Made by a program: the position numbers and the translations under genes. Below, in pieces: positions 1-8,101 of a stretch of DNA of 64,000 bases. Below the pieces are notes generated by a model, which had not been told where the DNA came from, did no database searches, and saw only the letters and a program-made list of their open reading frames with translations. Origin of the DNA: Sphingopyxis lindanitolerans (GTDB lineage: Bacteria; Pseudomonadota; Alphaproteobacteria; Sphingomonadales; Sphingomonadaceae); NCBI RefSeq assembly GCF_002993885.1, contig NZ_CM009578.1, positions 1,243,251-1,307,250 of the forward strand. Direction: 5' to 3'. Every line of letters begins with the position of its first letter. Position 1 is the stretch's first letter.

Positions 1-500
1 CACGCGCCGTGGGCGGCCGCAACCGCCGCGGTGTCGGCGCGCGCATAGGCGTCGAGCAGCGCGCGATGCCCGGCGGGCACGAGCAGGCCGCGATCGTCGT
101 GCTGGCCGTGGATTTCGACCAGATATCCGCCAACCTCGCGCAGCAGCGCCGCCGAGCAGGGTTGGTCGTTCAGGAAGGCGCGGCTGCCGCCGTCGGTTTT
201 GAGCGCGCGGCGGATCAGCAGCGGTTCGCCTGCCTCCAGCGCGATCTCATTGTCGGCGAGCAGCGCGGCGAGCGAGGTGCCGGGTGCGGGCGGGGTGAAG
301 CTGGCGGTCACCTGCGCCTTGTCGGCGCCTTGCCGCACCAGCGCGCTGTCGGCGCGCATCCCGAGCGCCAGCCCCAGCGCGTCGAGCAGGATCGACTTGC
401 CCGCCCCCGTCTCTCCGGTCAGCACGCCCAGCCCGGCCTCGAAATCAAGGTCGAGCCGTTCGATCAGAACGATATTGGCGATGGACAGCGCCGTCAGCAT
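1..500 (-). CDS. recN: DNA repair protein RecN, N-terminal part (cut by window edge)
   Basis: SMC-like ATPase acting in recombinational repair of DNA double-strand breaks in the cytoplasm. Translating the reverse strand from the ATG at 500 gives about 166 residues: an N-terminal head reading MLTALSIANIVLIERLDLDF, a Walker A box (GETGAGKS) near residues 29-36 and a conserved IHGQHDD stretch near residue 134. These are typical of RecN, whose full length is about 550 residues, so roughly the last two thirds lie beyond position 1. It follows bamD on the same strand, the usual alphaproteobacterial order, with a palindromic repeat in the gap. Identity is confident; the rest of the gene cannot be judged. 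Confidence 0.93.
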   Translation of the reverse strand, partial: MLTALSIANIVLIERLDLDFEAGLGVLTGETGAGKSILLDALGLALGMRADSALVRQGADKAQVTASFTPPAPGTSLAALLADNEIALEAGEPLLIRRALKTDGGSRAFLNDQPCSAALLREVGGYLVEIHGQHDDRGLLVPAGHRALLDAYARADTAAVAAAHGA

Positions 501-550
501 GGGCCGCTCTTAACCCAGAACAAAATGCGAATCTATTCGGGAATATGCGT

Positions 551-626
551 CGTCCCCCGCGAAAGCAGAGGCCGCTATCGGCCTTGCGCCATACTGCCAG
601 CGGCCCCCGTCTGCGCGGGGGCGACG
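551..626. repeat. Palindromic intergenic repeat, family A copy 1
   Basis: Inverted repeat between bamD and recN. The outer arms pair cgtcccccgcg with cgcgggggcgacg. The same GC-rich arm (CCCGCGAAGGCGGG and relatives) recurs at 11975, 37253, 42824, 45474 and 54515, so this is a dispersed family rather than a one-off terminator. It may help end or stabilise the bamD transcript. Confidence 0.75.
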
Positions 627-637
627 CTTTGTCCGAA

Positions 638-1432
638 TCAGGCGCTCGGCGCGTTCTTCTGCATCAGCTTGAAGGCGCGCTCGTACCATTTGCTGCCCGG
701 ATAGTTGGCGCCCAGCACCGCGGCCGATTTCTTTGCCTCTTCGGGAATGCCGAGCGCGAGGTAGCATTCGGTCAGGCGATAGAGCGCCTCGGGCGTGTGG
801 CTCGTCGTCTGGAATTTCTGGGTCACTTCGCGAAAGCGGATCGAGGCGGCGAGCCAGTTCGAGCTACGCTCATAGAAACGGCCGATCTCCATCTCCTTGC
901 CCGCGAGATGGTCCTGCACCAGGTCGATCTTCAAGCGCGCATCGGCGGCATAGCGGCTGTCGGGATAGCGGCGGATCACTTCGCCCAGCGCATTCTGCGC
1001 CTGCTGCGTGATCTTCTGGTCGCGGGTGACGTCGCTGATCTGCTCATAATAGGAAAGAGCGATCAGATAATAGGCATAGGGCGCGTCCTTGTTGCCCGGA
1101 TGGATCGAGAGAAAGCGCTGCGCCGCCTCGATCGCGGGGGTATATTCGCGGTCCATATAATAGGAAAAGCTGCTCATGAGCTGCGCCCGGCGCGCCCAGG
1201 GCGAATAGGGATGCTGGCGCTCGACCTCGTCGAACAGCGCCGCGGCGAGCTTGTACTGCTTGCGGTCGAGCCGGTCCTGCGCCGCGCGATAGAGCGTGTT
1301 CACGTCGCGCGCGACGTAGCGCGTGTCCTTCTTGACGCCCGAACCCCCGGCACAGGCCGCCAGCATCGGCGAAATCACGAGAGCGGCGGCGAGCAGGCGC
1401 GCGGCGGCACGAGGGGAGATGCGCTGAGTCAT
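638..1432 (-). CDS. bamD: Outer membrane assembly lipoprotein BamD
   Basis: Lipoprotein of the beta-barrel assembly machinery, anchored in the inner leaflet of the outer membrane and working with BamA. The 264-residue product has a signal peptide and lipobox LAAC with the lipidated Cys at about residue 27, followed by an acidic/aromatic TPR-like region of helical repeats (for example YYEQISDVTRDQ and GEVIRRYPDSRYA) characteristic of BamD/YfiO. Length matches the family. It lies upstream of recN on the same strand, a common alphaproteobacterial arrangement, separated from it by a palindromic repeat. The ATG at 1432 is the only start giving a complete signal peptide. Confidence 0.95.
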   Translation of the reverse strand: MTQRISPRAAARLLAAALVISPMLAACAGGSGVKKDTRYVARDVNTLYRAAQDRLDRKQYKLAAALFDEVERQHPYSPWARRAQLMSSFSYYMDREYTPAIEAAQRFLSIHPGNKDAPYAYYLIALSYYEQISDVTRDQKITQQAQNALGEVIRRYPDSRYAADARLKIDLVQDHLAGKEMEIGRFYERSSNWLAASIRFREVTQKFQTTSHTPEALYRLTECYLALGIPEEAKKSAAVLGANYPGSKWYERAFKLMQKNAPSA

Positions 1433-1517
1433 GCGCGCGGTATAGCCACAGCGCGGATGAACGCAAAATAAATGATCATGCGTTTCGTCGCCTTCGCGCG
1501 GGCGGGGGCGATGCCGA

Positions 1518-2216
1518 TCAGTTCGCGGCCTTCACCACGCACCCCTGCGGCGCGTCGGCGGGCGCGGGGATGCGGCGCGCCGAGACGATCCGAACCTCGG
1601 GGTCGAGCATCTGGCCGACCATCACCCCCTCACCCTTGGTCGGCGAGACCGGCGCGGCATAGATATTCTCCGCGACGTCGAATCCCGACACAAGCTCGCC
1701 GAACACCGCGAAACCGGCCCGATCGCCGCTCGCCGACGGATCGGCGTCGAAGCCGGGGATGTCGGAAAGCAGGATGAAGAAATCGCTCGTCGCATCGCCC
1801 GGCGCGAGCCGCGCCATCGACAGCGCCCCCTTGCAGTGGGTGAGGCCGGTGACATTGGTCGCTTCGTGCGCGATCGGCGGAAAGTTCAGCCGCGCGTCGC
1901 CGCGATTGCCGCCCTGAACCAGCGCATTGCCCGCGCCCCAGCTTCGCGTCGTGCGATAGAATTTGAACCCGTTCATCCGCTTGCTATCGACATAGCGCAG
2001 GAAATTGGCGGCGGTCACCGGCGCGCGCGCGGTTTCGAGCCGCACCACCATCTTGCCCGCGTCGGTGACGATCTCGACATAGGGCCGCGCGTCGACCTCG
2101 ACCGGCGCGGTGACGGGCGCGGGCACCGCGGGCGGCGGCGGCGGCAATTGCGTCGCCTGCGGCGGAACCACCTGCGCCGCGGCGGCGAGGGACAGAAGCA
2201 GCATCTCGAACATCAT
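1518..2216 (-). CDS. Exported cyclophilin-type peptidyl-prolyl isomerase
   Basis: Peptidyl-prolyl cis-trans isomerase that probably acts on proteins in the periplasm. The 232-residue product has a short hydrophobic N-terminus (FEMLLLSLAAAAQ), a proline-rich linker at about residues 17-40, and a cyclophilin core beginning at PYVEIVTDAGKMVVRLE. Recognisable core elements are APVTAANFLRYVD, the LVQGGNRGD loop, and GFAVFGELVSGFDVAENI. The core lacks the classic FHRVI string, reading FKFYR instead, as in many divergent bacterial cyclophilins. It stands alone, divergent from the small secreted protein gene at 2387. Confidence 0.88.
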   Translation of the reverse strand: MMFEMLLLSLAAAAQVVPPQATQLPPPPPAVPAPVTAPVEVDARPYVEIVTDAGKMVVRLETARAPVTAANFLRYVDSKRMNGFKFYRTTRSWGAGNALVQGGNRGDARLNFPPIAHEATNVTGLTHCKGALSMARLAPGDATSDFFILLSDIPGFDADPSASGDRAGFAVFGELVSGFDVAENIYAAPVSPTKGEGVMVGQMLDPEVRIVSARRIPAPADAPQGCVVKAAN

Positions 2217-2386
2217 GGCATTCCTCTGCGCGGACTATGGTCGGGGCAAGGCTAGACGCTGGCGGCGGCCGCGCCAAGCCGCCGCTTGATCGGGCCTCTC
2301 CCGGCGCGGCCAACCCTGCTGTCGGGAATCGACAAGGCCGCCGGGCGCAGGCGTGGCAAGGCGATCCTTCTTTCGGGGAGATGATG

Positions 2387-2842
2387 ATGGTGGTTCGAAT
2401 CATGCCTATGGCCTTGCGGGCGGCGGCGATGCTGATGCTGGCAGGGGCGGCCATGCCGGCGGCGGCGGCCGACAAGGCGGCGGGGTGGCACAATTGGGCC
2501 GACCGCGGCGAACGAATCGTCCTGGCGGTCAGGGCGGTGAACCCCGACCAGCTCGAAAGCGCGTGCAACGGGGTGACGGGCACGGTGATCGGTCAGGGGT
2601 TCCAATTCCCCTATTGGGGGCAGCAATTGATCGGCGTGTGCCGCGTCTATGGCCGTCTGTTCGCTCATCTGGCGGACGGCAACACCACCCTCGCCGCGAA
2701 AAAGAGCGAATGCAAGGAGCTGAAGCAGGTCCGCGGCAATCTGGCCAAGGCGACCGACGTCGCCGAGGAGCCGCGCGCGCTGCCCGTCGCGCAGACGCTG
2801 GTCGTATTGATGGACGCGATGCGCGACGTCTATTGCCCGTAA
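2387..2842 (+). CDS. Small secreted protein of unknown function
   Basis: I do not recognise a family. The product is about 151 residues with a clear signal peptide (hydrophobic run ALRAAAMLMLAGAA, cleavage near AAAA-D) and a mature part with several cysteines (SACNG, GVCRV, SECKE, DVYCP), suggesting disulfides in the periplasm. A purine-rich GGGGAG ends at 2380, directly before three consecutive ATG codons at 2381, 2384 and 2387; the third gives the best spacing and is taken as the start. It is monocistronic and followed by a repeat-rich gap. Lysozyme-inhibitor-like or immunity-like roles are possible but not shown by sequence. Confidence 0.7.
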   Translation: MVVRIMPMALRAAAMLMLAGAAMPAAAADKAAGWHNWADRGERIVLAVRAVNPDQLESACNGVTGTVIGQGFQFPYWGQQLIGVCRVYGRLFAHLADGNTTLAAKKSECKELKQVRGNLAKATDVAEEPRALPVAQTLVVLMDAMRDVYCP

Positions 2843-2903
2843 GGAGCGGGCGTACCGAGCGTTTGCAAACGGCTTTGACCGTCCTTCCATTCTTCCCATT
2901 CTT

Positions 2904-3149
2904 CGTCACCCTGAACTTGTTTCCGGGCCATGGCCCGCCCTCGAAGGAAACTAGGGCCGATCGACATTCAGATGATGACGAGACGAAAATGGTGGTTTTC
3001 CGTGACCCGGAGCGCAGCGTACTAAAAGTACGTGAGCACCGGAAGCACGGAAAACCAGCATTTGCAGGCCGTCAGGGCTGAATGTCGATCCGCCCTAGGC
3101 GCCAAGCGGAAGGTCCGGCCATGGATGCTGAAACGAGTTCAGCACGACG
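2904..3149. repeat. Palindromic repeat, family B copy 1, interrupted by a nested hairpin element
   Basis: The ends match the family B repeat seen at 18816 and 56848: cgtcaccctgaacttgtttc on the left and ggatgctgaaacgagttcag with cacgacg on the right, with a central GGCCATGG on each arm. Here the two arms are far apart because a separate 148-nt palindrome (2951-3098) sits between them. This fills most of the roughly 420-base gap between the secreted protein gene and pnp. I see no gene in the gap. Confidence 0.75.
2951..3098. repeat. 148-nt nested inverted repeat (MITE-like or structured element)
   Basis: Three inverted pairs are nested. The outer pair is ctagggccgatcgacattcag (2951-2971) with its complement at 3078-3098, one mismatch in 21. 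The middle pair is aatggtggttttccgtg (about 2988-3004) with cacggaaaaccagcatt (about 3047-3062). The inner pair is cgtact/agtacg around a 3-nt AAA loop near 3018-3032. Either strand could fold into a long interrupted hairpin. No open reading frame or transposase is present. Confidence 0.75.
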
Positions 3150-3211
3150 AGGTTGTGGGAAACTGGCGCAAATCTCGAAATCGACCATGCGTTTGCAGAC
3201 GCATGATCGCC

Positions 3212-3242
3212 AAAAAAAGGGGCCGCTTTCGCGGCCCCTTTC
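3212..3242 (-). terminator. Rho-independent terminator of the truB-rpsO-pnp operon
   Basis: An 11-bp stem AAAGGGGCCGC / GCGGCCCCTTT (3216-3226 with 3231-3241) has a 4-nt loop. On the minus strand it is followed by a T tract (complement of the A run at 3212-3218). It lies 23 bases past the pnp stop codon. Confidence 0.88.
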
Positions 3243-3264
3243 TTATTCCGATCGGTGAAGAAGC

Positions 3265-5589
3265 TTAGTCCTTCAGGAAGTCGGGCACATGGCCCTGGTC
3301 TTCCGGACCTTCGTTGCGTTCGCGGCGCGGGCCACGATCGCCGCGCGCTTCGCCGCCGCCGTCACGGCGCGGGCCACGGTCACGACCGCCGCCGCCGCCA
3401 CGCGGACCACGATCACCGCGGTCGCCGCGGTCACCGCCGTCACGGCGCGGACCGCGATCGCTGCGCGGTTCGCGCGGCGGGCGGGTGTCTTCGAGTTCCT
3501 CGCCTGTTTCCTGATCGACAACGCGCATCGACAGGCGGACCTTGCCGCGCGGGTCGATCTCGAGCACCTTGACCTTGACTTCCTGGCCTTCGCTCAGGAC
3601 GTCCGAGACCTTCTCGACGCGCTCGTTGGCGATTTCGCTGACGTGGACGAGACCGTCCTTGCCGCCCATGAAATTCACGAACGCCCCGAAATCGACGAGA
3701 TTGACGACCTTGCCGTCATAAATCTTGCCGACTTCAGCTTCCTCGACGATGCCCGAAATCCACTTGCGGGCGGCTTCGATCTGCGCCGGATCGCTCGACG
3801 AAATCTTGATCAGGCCTTCGTCGTCGATGTCGACCTTGGCGCCGGTGGTCGCGACGATCTCGCGGATCACCTTGCCGCCGGTGCCGATGATGTCGCGGAT
3901 CTTCGACTTGTCGATCTGCATCGTTTCGATGCGCGGAGCATAGTCCGACAGCTCGGTGCGGGCTTCGCCCAGCGCCTTCGCCATTTCGCCGAGGATGTGC
4001 GCGCGGCCTTCCTTCGCCTGGTTCAGCGCGGCCTCGAAGATCTCGCGCGTGATGCCCGCGATCTTGATGTCCATCTGCATCGTGGTGATGCCCTCAGACG
4101 TGCCCGCGACCTTGAAGTCCATGTCGCCGAGATGATCTTCATCGCCCAGGATGTCCGACAGGATCGCGAAATCCTTGCCTTCGAGGATCAGACCCATCGC
4201 GATGCCCGAAACCGGGCGCTTGATCGGCACGCCGGCGTCCATCATCGCGAGGCTGCCGCCGCAAACCGACGCCATCGACGACGAGCCGTTCGACTCGGTG
4301 ATGTCGCTGGTGATGCGGATCGTGTAGGGAAACTCGTCCTTCGTCGGCAGCACCGCGTGCAGCGCGCGCCAGGCGAGCTTGCCATGGCCGATGTCGCGGC
4401 GGCTGGGCGCCCCGAAGCGACCGACTTCGCCGACCGAATAGGGCGGGAAGTTATAGTGCAGCATGAAGTTCGAGTAGGACAGGCCATTGAGGCCGTCGAT
4501 CATCTGTTCGCTTTCCTTGGTGCCCAGGGTGCAGGTCGCGATCGTCTGCGTTTCACCGCGGGTGAACAGCGCCGAGCCGTGGGCGCGGGGCAGGAAGTGC
4601 GTTTCGGCGACGATCGGACGAATCTGCGTCGTCGTGCGGCCGTCGATGCGCTTGCCGTCCTTGAGGATAGCACCGCGAACGATTTCGGCTTCGAGCTTCT
4701 TGACCAGCTTGCCGGCAGCCATCTGATCCTGCGGCGCGGCGTCGGCGAACGCCGCCTTGGCGGCAGCGCGCGCCGCGTTCAGCGCGTTCGAGCGGGCCGA
4801 TTTGTCGGTCAGCTTGTAAGCGGCGGTGATGTCCTTGCCGATCAGCTTCTTCAGCTTGTCCTTCGCGGCCGACAGGTCGGCCTGCTCGGCCATGTCCCAG
4901 GGATCCTTGGCGGCCTGTTCGGCGAGCTTGACGATCGCCTTGACGATGTCCTTGCACGCATCGTGCGCGAACAGCACGGCGCCGAGCATGACCTCTTCCG
5001 ACAGCTCGTTCGCTTCGGATTCGACCATCATCACCGCGTCGTAGGTGGCGGCGACGACCAGGTCGAGGTCGCCTTCGGCAACCTGCTCGTCGGTCGGGTT
5101 GAGGATATATTCGCCATCGAGGTAACCGACGCGCGCGGCGCCGATCGGACCCATGAAGGGCACGCCCGAGATGGTGAGCGCGGCCGACGCGGCGATCATC
5201 GCCAAAATGTCGGGCTCGTTATGGCCGTCATAGCTCAGAACCTGAGCAATGACATTGATTTCGTTGTAGAAACCTTCGGGGAACAGCGGACGGATCGGAC
5301 GATCAGTCAAACGCGAAACTAGGGTTTCCTTTTCGGTCGCGCCGCGTTCGCGCTTGAAGAAACCGCCGGGGATGCGGCCCGCGCCCGAATATTTTTCCTG
5401 ATAGTGGACGGTGAGCGGGAAGAAATCCTGCCCTTCCTTGACCGTCTTTGCGGCGGTCACGGCAGCCAACACCATCGTTTCGCCCAGCGTCGCGACAACC
5501 GCGCCGTCGGCTTGGCGGGCAACCTTGCCCGTTTCGAGGGTCAGCGTTTCACCGCCCCACTCGATCGATACTTTTTTCACGTCAAACAT
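3265..5589 (-). CDS. pnp: Polynucleotide phosphorylase with an Arg/Gly-rich tail
   Basis: 3'-5' phosphorolytic exoribonuclease of the RNA degradosome, also able to polymerise NDPs. The 774 residues hold two RNase PH-type domains, with catalytic aspartates in DMDFKVAGT and MQMDIKI at roughly 485-500, a KH domain with its GxxG loop ([10 protein letters not shown]) near 560, and an S1 domain ([17 protein letters not shown]) near 625. The last 70 or so residues are an unusual low-complexity tail of DRGDRG, GPRRDGG and GGGGGRD units ending in PDFLKD. It is longer than the roughly 700-residue E. coli enzyme because of this tail. It follows rpsO, as in most proteobacteria. Confidence 0.97.
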   Translation of the reverse strand: MFDVKKVSIEWGGETLTLETGKVARQADGAVVATLGETMVLAAVTAAKTVKEGQDFFPLTVHYQEKYSGAGRIPGGFFKRERGATEKETLVSRLTDRPIRPLFPEGFYNEINVIAQVLSYDGHNEPDILAMIAASAALTISGVPFMGPIGAARVGYLDGEYILNPTDEQVAEGDLDLVVAATYDAVMMVESEANELSEEVMLGAVLFAHDACKDIVKAIVKLAEQAAKDPWDMAEQADLSAAKDKLKKLIGKDITAAYKLTDKSARSNALNAARAAAKAAFADAAPQDQMAAGKLVKKLEAEIVRGAILKDGKRIDGRTTTQIRPIVAETHFLPRAHGSALFTRGETQTIATCTLGTKESEQMIDGLNGLSYSNFMLHYNFPPYSVGEVGRFGAPSRRDIGHGKLAWRALHAVLPTKDEFPYTIRITSDITESNGSSSMASVCGGSLAMMDAGVPIKRPVSGIAMGLILEGKDFAILSDILGDEDHLGDMDFKVAGTSEGITTMQMDIKIAGITREIFEAALNQAKEGRAHILGEMAKALGEARTELSDYAPRIETMQIDKSKIRDIIGTGGKVIREIVATTGAKVDIDDEGLIKISSSDPAQIEAARKWISGIVEEAEVGKIYDGKVVNLVDFGAFVNFMGGKDGLVHVSEIANERVEKVSDVLSEGQEVKVKVLEIDPRGKVRLSMRVVDQETGEELEDTRPPREPRSDRGPRRDGGDRGDRGDRGPRGGGGGRDRGPRRDGGGEARGDRGPRRERNEGPEDQGHVPDFLKD

Positions 5590-5749
5590 GAGATTTCCTT
5601 CGCCCGCCGAGCCCTATGCCGGGCGGGGCCTCTAGTTCCGGGCAATCCGGCCCGGGGCGGTGCGGGGCGCTTTGATGCCCCTGTGGCGGTCCCGCCGGAT
5701 GCGGGAGCGGCCCTGTGGTCGCGCACATATGCGGGCGACCAATATGACA

Positions 5750-5773
5750 GCGGCCCCGGAAGTCCGGGGCCGC
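5750..5773 (-). promoter_or_regulatory. Stable hairpin between rpsO and pnp
   Basis: An 11-bp GC-rich perfect stem (gcggccccgga / tccggggccgc) with a 2-nt loop lies just after the rpsO stop. There is no strong U tract, so it may be a weak terminator or a transcript-processing hairpin like the one found upstream of pnp in E. coli, where RNase III cleavage controls pnp. That role is an inference by analogy. Confidence 0.6.
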
Positions 5774-5782
5774 CAGAAATTC

Positions 5783-6052
5783 TTATTTACGAAGACCCAG
5801 CTTCGCGATGAGCGCCTGATAGCGGCCCTCGTCCTTCTTGCGAAGATAGTCGAGGAGGCTGCGGCGCTTGTTGACCATCATCAGCAGCCCGCGGCGGCTG
5901 TGGTTGTCCTTGTGGTGCGCCTTGAAGTGCGCGGTCAGCGTGTTGATGCGGTCGGTCAGGATCGCGACCTGGACTTCCGGCGAACCGGTATCGCCCTTGT
6001 CACGGGCATTGTCCTTGATGACTTCGGCTTTGCGCTCAGCGGTAATCGACAT
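5783..6052 (-). CDS. rpsO: 30S ribosomal protein S15
   Basis: Primary 16S rRNA-binding protein of the small-subunit platform. The 89-residue product has the family length and the conserved features [34 protein letters not shown] and RRSLLDYLR. The initiator is the ATG at 6052, 26 bases downstream of the truB stop and in the same operon. A hairpin follows the gene before pnp. Nothing unusual is seen. Confidence 0.98.
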   Translation of the reverse strand: MSITAERKAEVIKDNARDKGDTGSPEVQVAILTDRINTLTAHFKAHHKDNHSRRGLLMMVNKRRSLLDYLRKKDEGRYQALIAKLGLRK

Positions 6053-6078
6053 AGTCTTTTTCCTCGAACATCCTTAGT

Positions 6079-7038
6079 TTACAGATTGAAGCCACGCACG
6101 ACTTTCAGCGTTCCCGCCAAAGCCTCGATCAGGGCGACAGGACGCATTTCGCTGTCCCTTCCCCAATAGAGCCCGTCATCCGCGCTTACCCCGGTCCAGA
6201 CACGACCCTGACGGATCGCCCCTGCCGCTTCCGGGGAAAGGTTCAGAGCCGGGATGTCGACCAGCCCTGCCTCGAGCGGCAGAATGATTTCTGATTGGGC
6301 GGCGCCTTGACCGAAAGCGTTCAATTTGTCCAGCGAAATCGCCTGGCTGAGATCGAACGGCCCCGCCCTGGTGCGGCGGAGCATCGTGACATGGCCGACG
6401 CTGCCGACCGCGCGCGCAATGTCGCGCGCGAGGCTGCGGATATAGGTCCCTTTCGAGACATGGGCGGTGAGGGTGATCTCTTGAAGCCCCTCCCCTTCCA
6501 CCTCCTTACCCCGGACTTGATCCGGAGTCCCGCTTATCGACGTTGCTGAGCGGGACTCCGGATCAAGTCCGGGGTGACGAAGAGCGTGGATGGTCACCCC
6601 TCGCGCCTTCATCTCCACATTTTCGCCCGCACGCGCGCGATCATAAGCGCGCTGGCCGTCGATCTTGATCGCCGAATAAGCCGGCGGCACCTGTTCGATC
6701 GGCCCGGTGAAGCGCGGCAGGACGGCCTTGATCTCGGCAAGCGTCGGCCGCACATCGCTCGTCGCCACCACCTCGCCCTCGGCGTCGAGGCCCGCGGTCT
6801 CGGTGCCGAAGCTGACCGTGAAATCATAGATTTTGCTCGCATCGAGCATCCGCCCGCACAGCTTGGTCGCCTCGCCGAGCGCGATCGGCAGCACCCCGCA
6901 AGCGAGCGGGTCGAGCGTGCCGCCATGGCCGACCTTGACCTTGCCCAGCCCCGCCTCGCGGCAGACGCGCTTCACCGCGCCGACCGCCTGGGTCGAGCCG
7001 AGCCCTTGGGGCTTGTCGAGGATGATCCAACCGTTCAT
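6079..7038 (-). CDS. truB: tRNA pseudouridine(55) synthase TruB carrying an in-frame palindromic insert
   Basis: Makes pseudouridine 55 in the T loop of tRNAs. The 319-residue protein keeps the catalytic motif GGTLDPLACGVLP (Asp about residue 43), PPAYSAIKIDGQRAY near 118-132 and SKGTYIRSLARD near 195-206. Between the strand ending VTIHAL and the strand EITLTAHV (about residues 154-186) lies extra sequence reading HPGLDPESR ... GTPDQVRG, which other TruB proteins lack at this point. It is encoded by a near-perfect DNA palindrome (6508-6575) and keeps the frame. The catalytic core is intact, so the enzyme is probably functional, with the insert in a surface loop. It heads the truB-rpsO-pnp operon. 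Confidence 0.96.
   Translation of the reverse strand: MNGWIILDKPQGLGSTQAVGAVKRVCREAGLGKVKVGHGGTLDPLACGVLPIALGEATKLCGRMLDASKIYDFTVSFGTETAGLDAEGEVVATSDVRPTLAEIKAVLPRFTGPIEQVPPAYSAIKIDGQRAYDRARAGENVEMKARGVTIHALRHPGLDPESRSATSISGTPDQVRGKEVEGEGLQEITLTAHVSKGTYIRSLARDIARAVGSVGHVTMLRRTRAGPFDLSQAISLDKLNAFGQGAAQSEIILPLEAGLVDIPALNLSPEAAGAIRQGRVWTGVSADDGLYWGRDSEMRPVALIEALAGTLKVVRGFNL
6508..6575. repeat. Palindromic element inserted in frame inside truB
   Basis: The left arm accccggacttgatccgg... (6508-6534) and right arm ...ccggatcaagtccggggt (6549-6575) are perfect 27-bp inverted copies around a 14-nt loop. The arm matches the CCCCGGACTTGATCCGG type of repeat that is usually intergenic in alphaproteobacteria. 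Here it is translated as part of TruB. Flanking codons add further non-TruB residues (KEVEGEG), so the original insertion was probably somewhat longer than the visible palindrome. Confidence 0.88.
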
Positions 7039-7069
7039 CCCGCGCCCCTGCTGGCGCGCGGGGCGCTTG

Positions 7070-7492
7070 TCAATTCGGCTTGTCGGCCTCGGCCGCGGCC
7101 TTGGCGGCTTGCTCGGCCGCCTTGCGTTCCTTCTTGGTCGGCGGCGGCGCCGAGGTCACGAAGGAGGACAGCGCGCAGCGGTCGCCGCGCACAAGGATCG
7201 TCGCATATTTGTCGAGCCGCGACAGGCCGCGCGTATCAACCCCGATCGCCTGCGCGAAATCGATGTTGCGGCAAGGGCTGAAAAATGTGGCATAATACCA
7301 GTTGCGGCGACTGTCCTGAATCCAGACGCCGTCGTCACCGTCGGCCTGGAAGGTGCGAATCGTCGCGTTGCTCGGGAAGGTGATTCCGGTTTCGACGCCG
7401 AGCGCCCGCGGCGCCGCGGGCTCGGCGGCCGCCGCATTTGCCGAAAGGGAAAGCAAGGCAGCGGCCAGGGAGAGTGCGAGTTTCTGTTTCAT
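7070..7492 (-). CDS. Exported DUF6491-like protein
   Basis: A 140-residue protein of unknown function. It has a signal peptide (KLALSLAAALLSLSANAAAA), then a compact domain with FQADGDDGVWIQDSRRNWYYA, a cysteine in FFSPCRNIDF and another in RGDRCAL, resembling the DUF6491 proteins of sphingomonads. The C-terminus is charged and Ala/Lys-rich (KKERKAAEQAAKAAAEADK). It lies 31 bases upstream of truB on the same strand and may share transcripts with it, but nothing links it to RNA metabolism. Assignment to the DUF rests on remembered pattern. Confidence 0.7.
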   Translation of the reverse strand: MKQKLALSLAAALLSLSANAAAAEPAAPRALGVETGITFPSNATIRTFQADGDDGVWIQDSRRNWYYATFFSPCRNIDFAQAIGVDTRGLSRLDKYATILVRGDRCALSSFVTSAPPPTKKERKAAEQAAKAAAEADKPN

Positions 7493-7564
7493 GTCGAGTC
7501 CTTCGGACAGGATATCCCCGACCTGAGGCCCGCAATAGCCGATCGAGTCTGAACCCGCGCTGAC

Positions 7565-8101
7565 CTATCCCTTCCATTCCTCGGCAAGCAACGACCAGAG
7601 CCCGGTGTCGCGCACGAAGCCGGTCCAGGTGATCCGTTCGGCCCGCAGCACGCCCTCCTTGACGCAGCCGAGCTTGGCCACCGCCGCCTGGCTGCGCGCG
7701 TTGCGTTCGTCGATACGAAATTCGATGCGGCGGATGCCGACGGCAAAGGCATGGTCGATCATCAGCCGCTTGAGCTTCCCATTGAGCCCGGTGCCGCGAA
7801 CGTCGGGGTGGAGATAGCTGCCCCCGATCTCGATCGTCTGCGCCGACCAGTCGGGGCGCAGATAAGCGGTCATGCCGACGAGCCGGTCGCCCGCGAACAC
7901 CGCATAGGGCATGCGGACCGGATTGACGAGCAGCGCCGCGAAACTGGTGTCGAAATGCGCGGGGTCGAAGCTCGACGAATAGATCGGCCAGATGTCGGCA
8001 TCGGCCGCGCAGGCGGCGCGCAGCGCCTCGTGATGCACCTCGGCGAGTTTGACGAGCCGCAGGTCGCCGTCGGCGCGTTCGACATAGAGCGTGTCACGCA
8101 T
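7565..8101 (-). CDS. GNAT family N-acetyltransferase (RimJ/RimL-like)
   Basis: Predicted acetyl-CoA-dependent N-acetyltransferase of the RimJ/RimL type; the substrate is unknown. The 178-residue product shows the GNAT core: GGSYLHPDVRGTGLNGKLKR (acetyl-CoA loop) near the middle, then DHAFAVGIRRIEFRIDERN and SQAAVAKLGCVKEGVLR. The ATG at 8101 overlaps the end of tdk by 8 bases, which decides the start over longer readings and suggests translational coupling. The pairing with tdk gives no clear functional hint. Confidence 0.88.
   Translation of the reverse strand: MRDTLYVERADGDLRLVKLAEVHHEALRAACAADADIWPIYSSSFDPAHFDTSFAALLVNPVRMPYAVFAGDRLVGMTAYLRPDWSAQTIEIGGSYLHPDVRGTGLNGKLKRLMIDHAFAVGIRRIEFRIDERNARSQAAVAKLGCVKEGVLRAERITWTGFVRDTGLWSLLAEEWKG

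Noticed and set aside
3300..3500. Short repeating units at the end of pnp as a CRISPR array
   Set aside because: They are in-frame codons for Arg, Gly and Asp with no constant spacer length; they encode the low-complexity tail.
3289..5322. Long open frame of about 677 codons antisense to pnp
   Set aside because: Composition is the mirror of pnp codons; no start context and no motif. Same for the long frames antisense to the HerA-like gene (23369-25819), the amidohydrolase (34246-36141) and the crotonase/thiolase genes (56940-59234).
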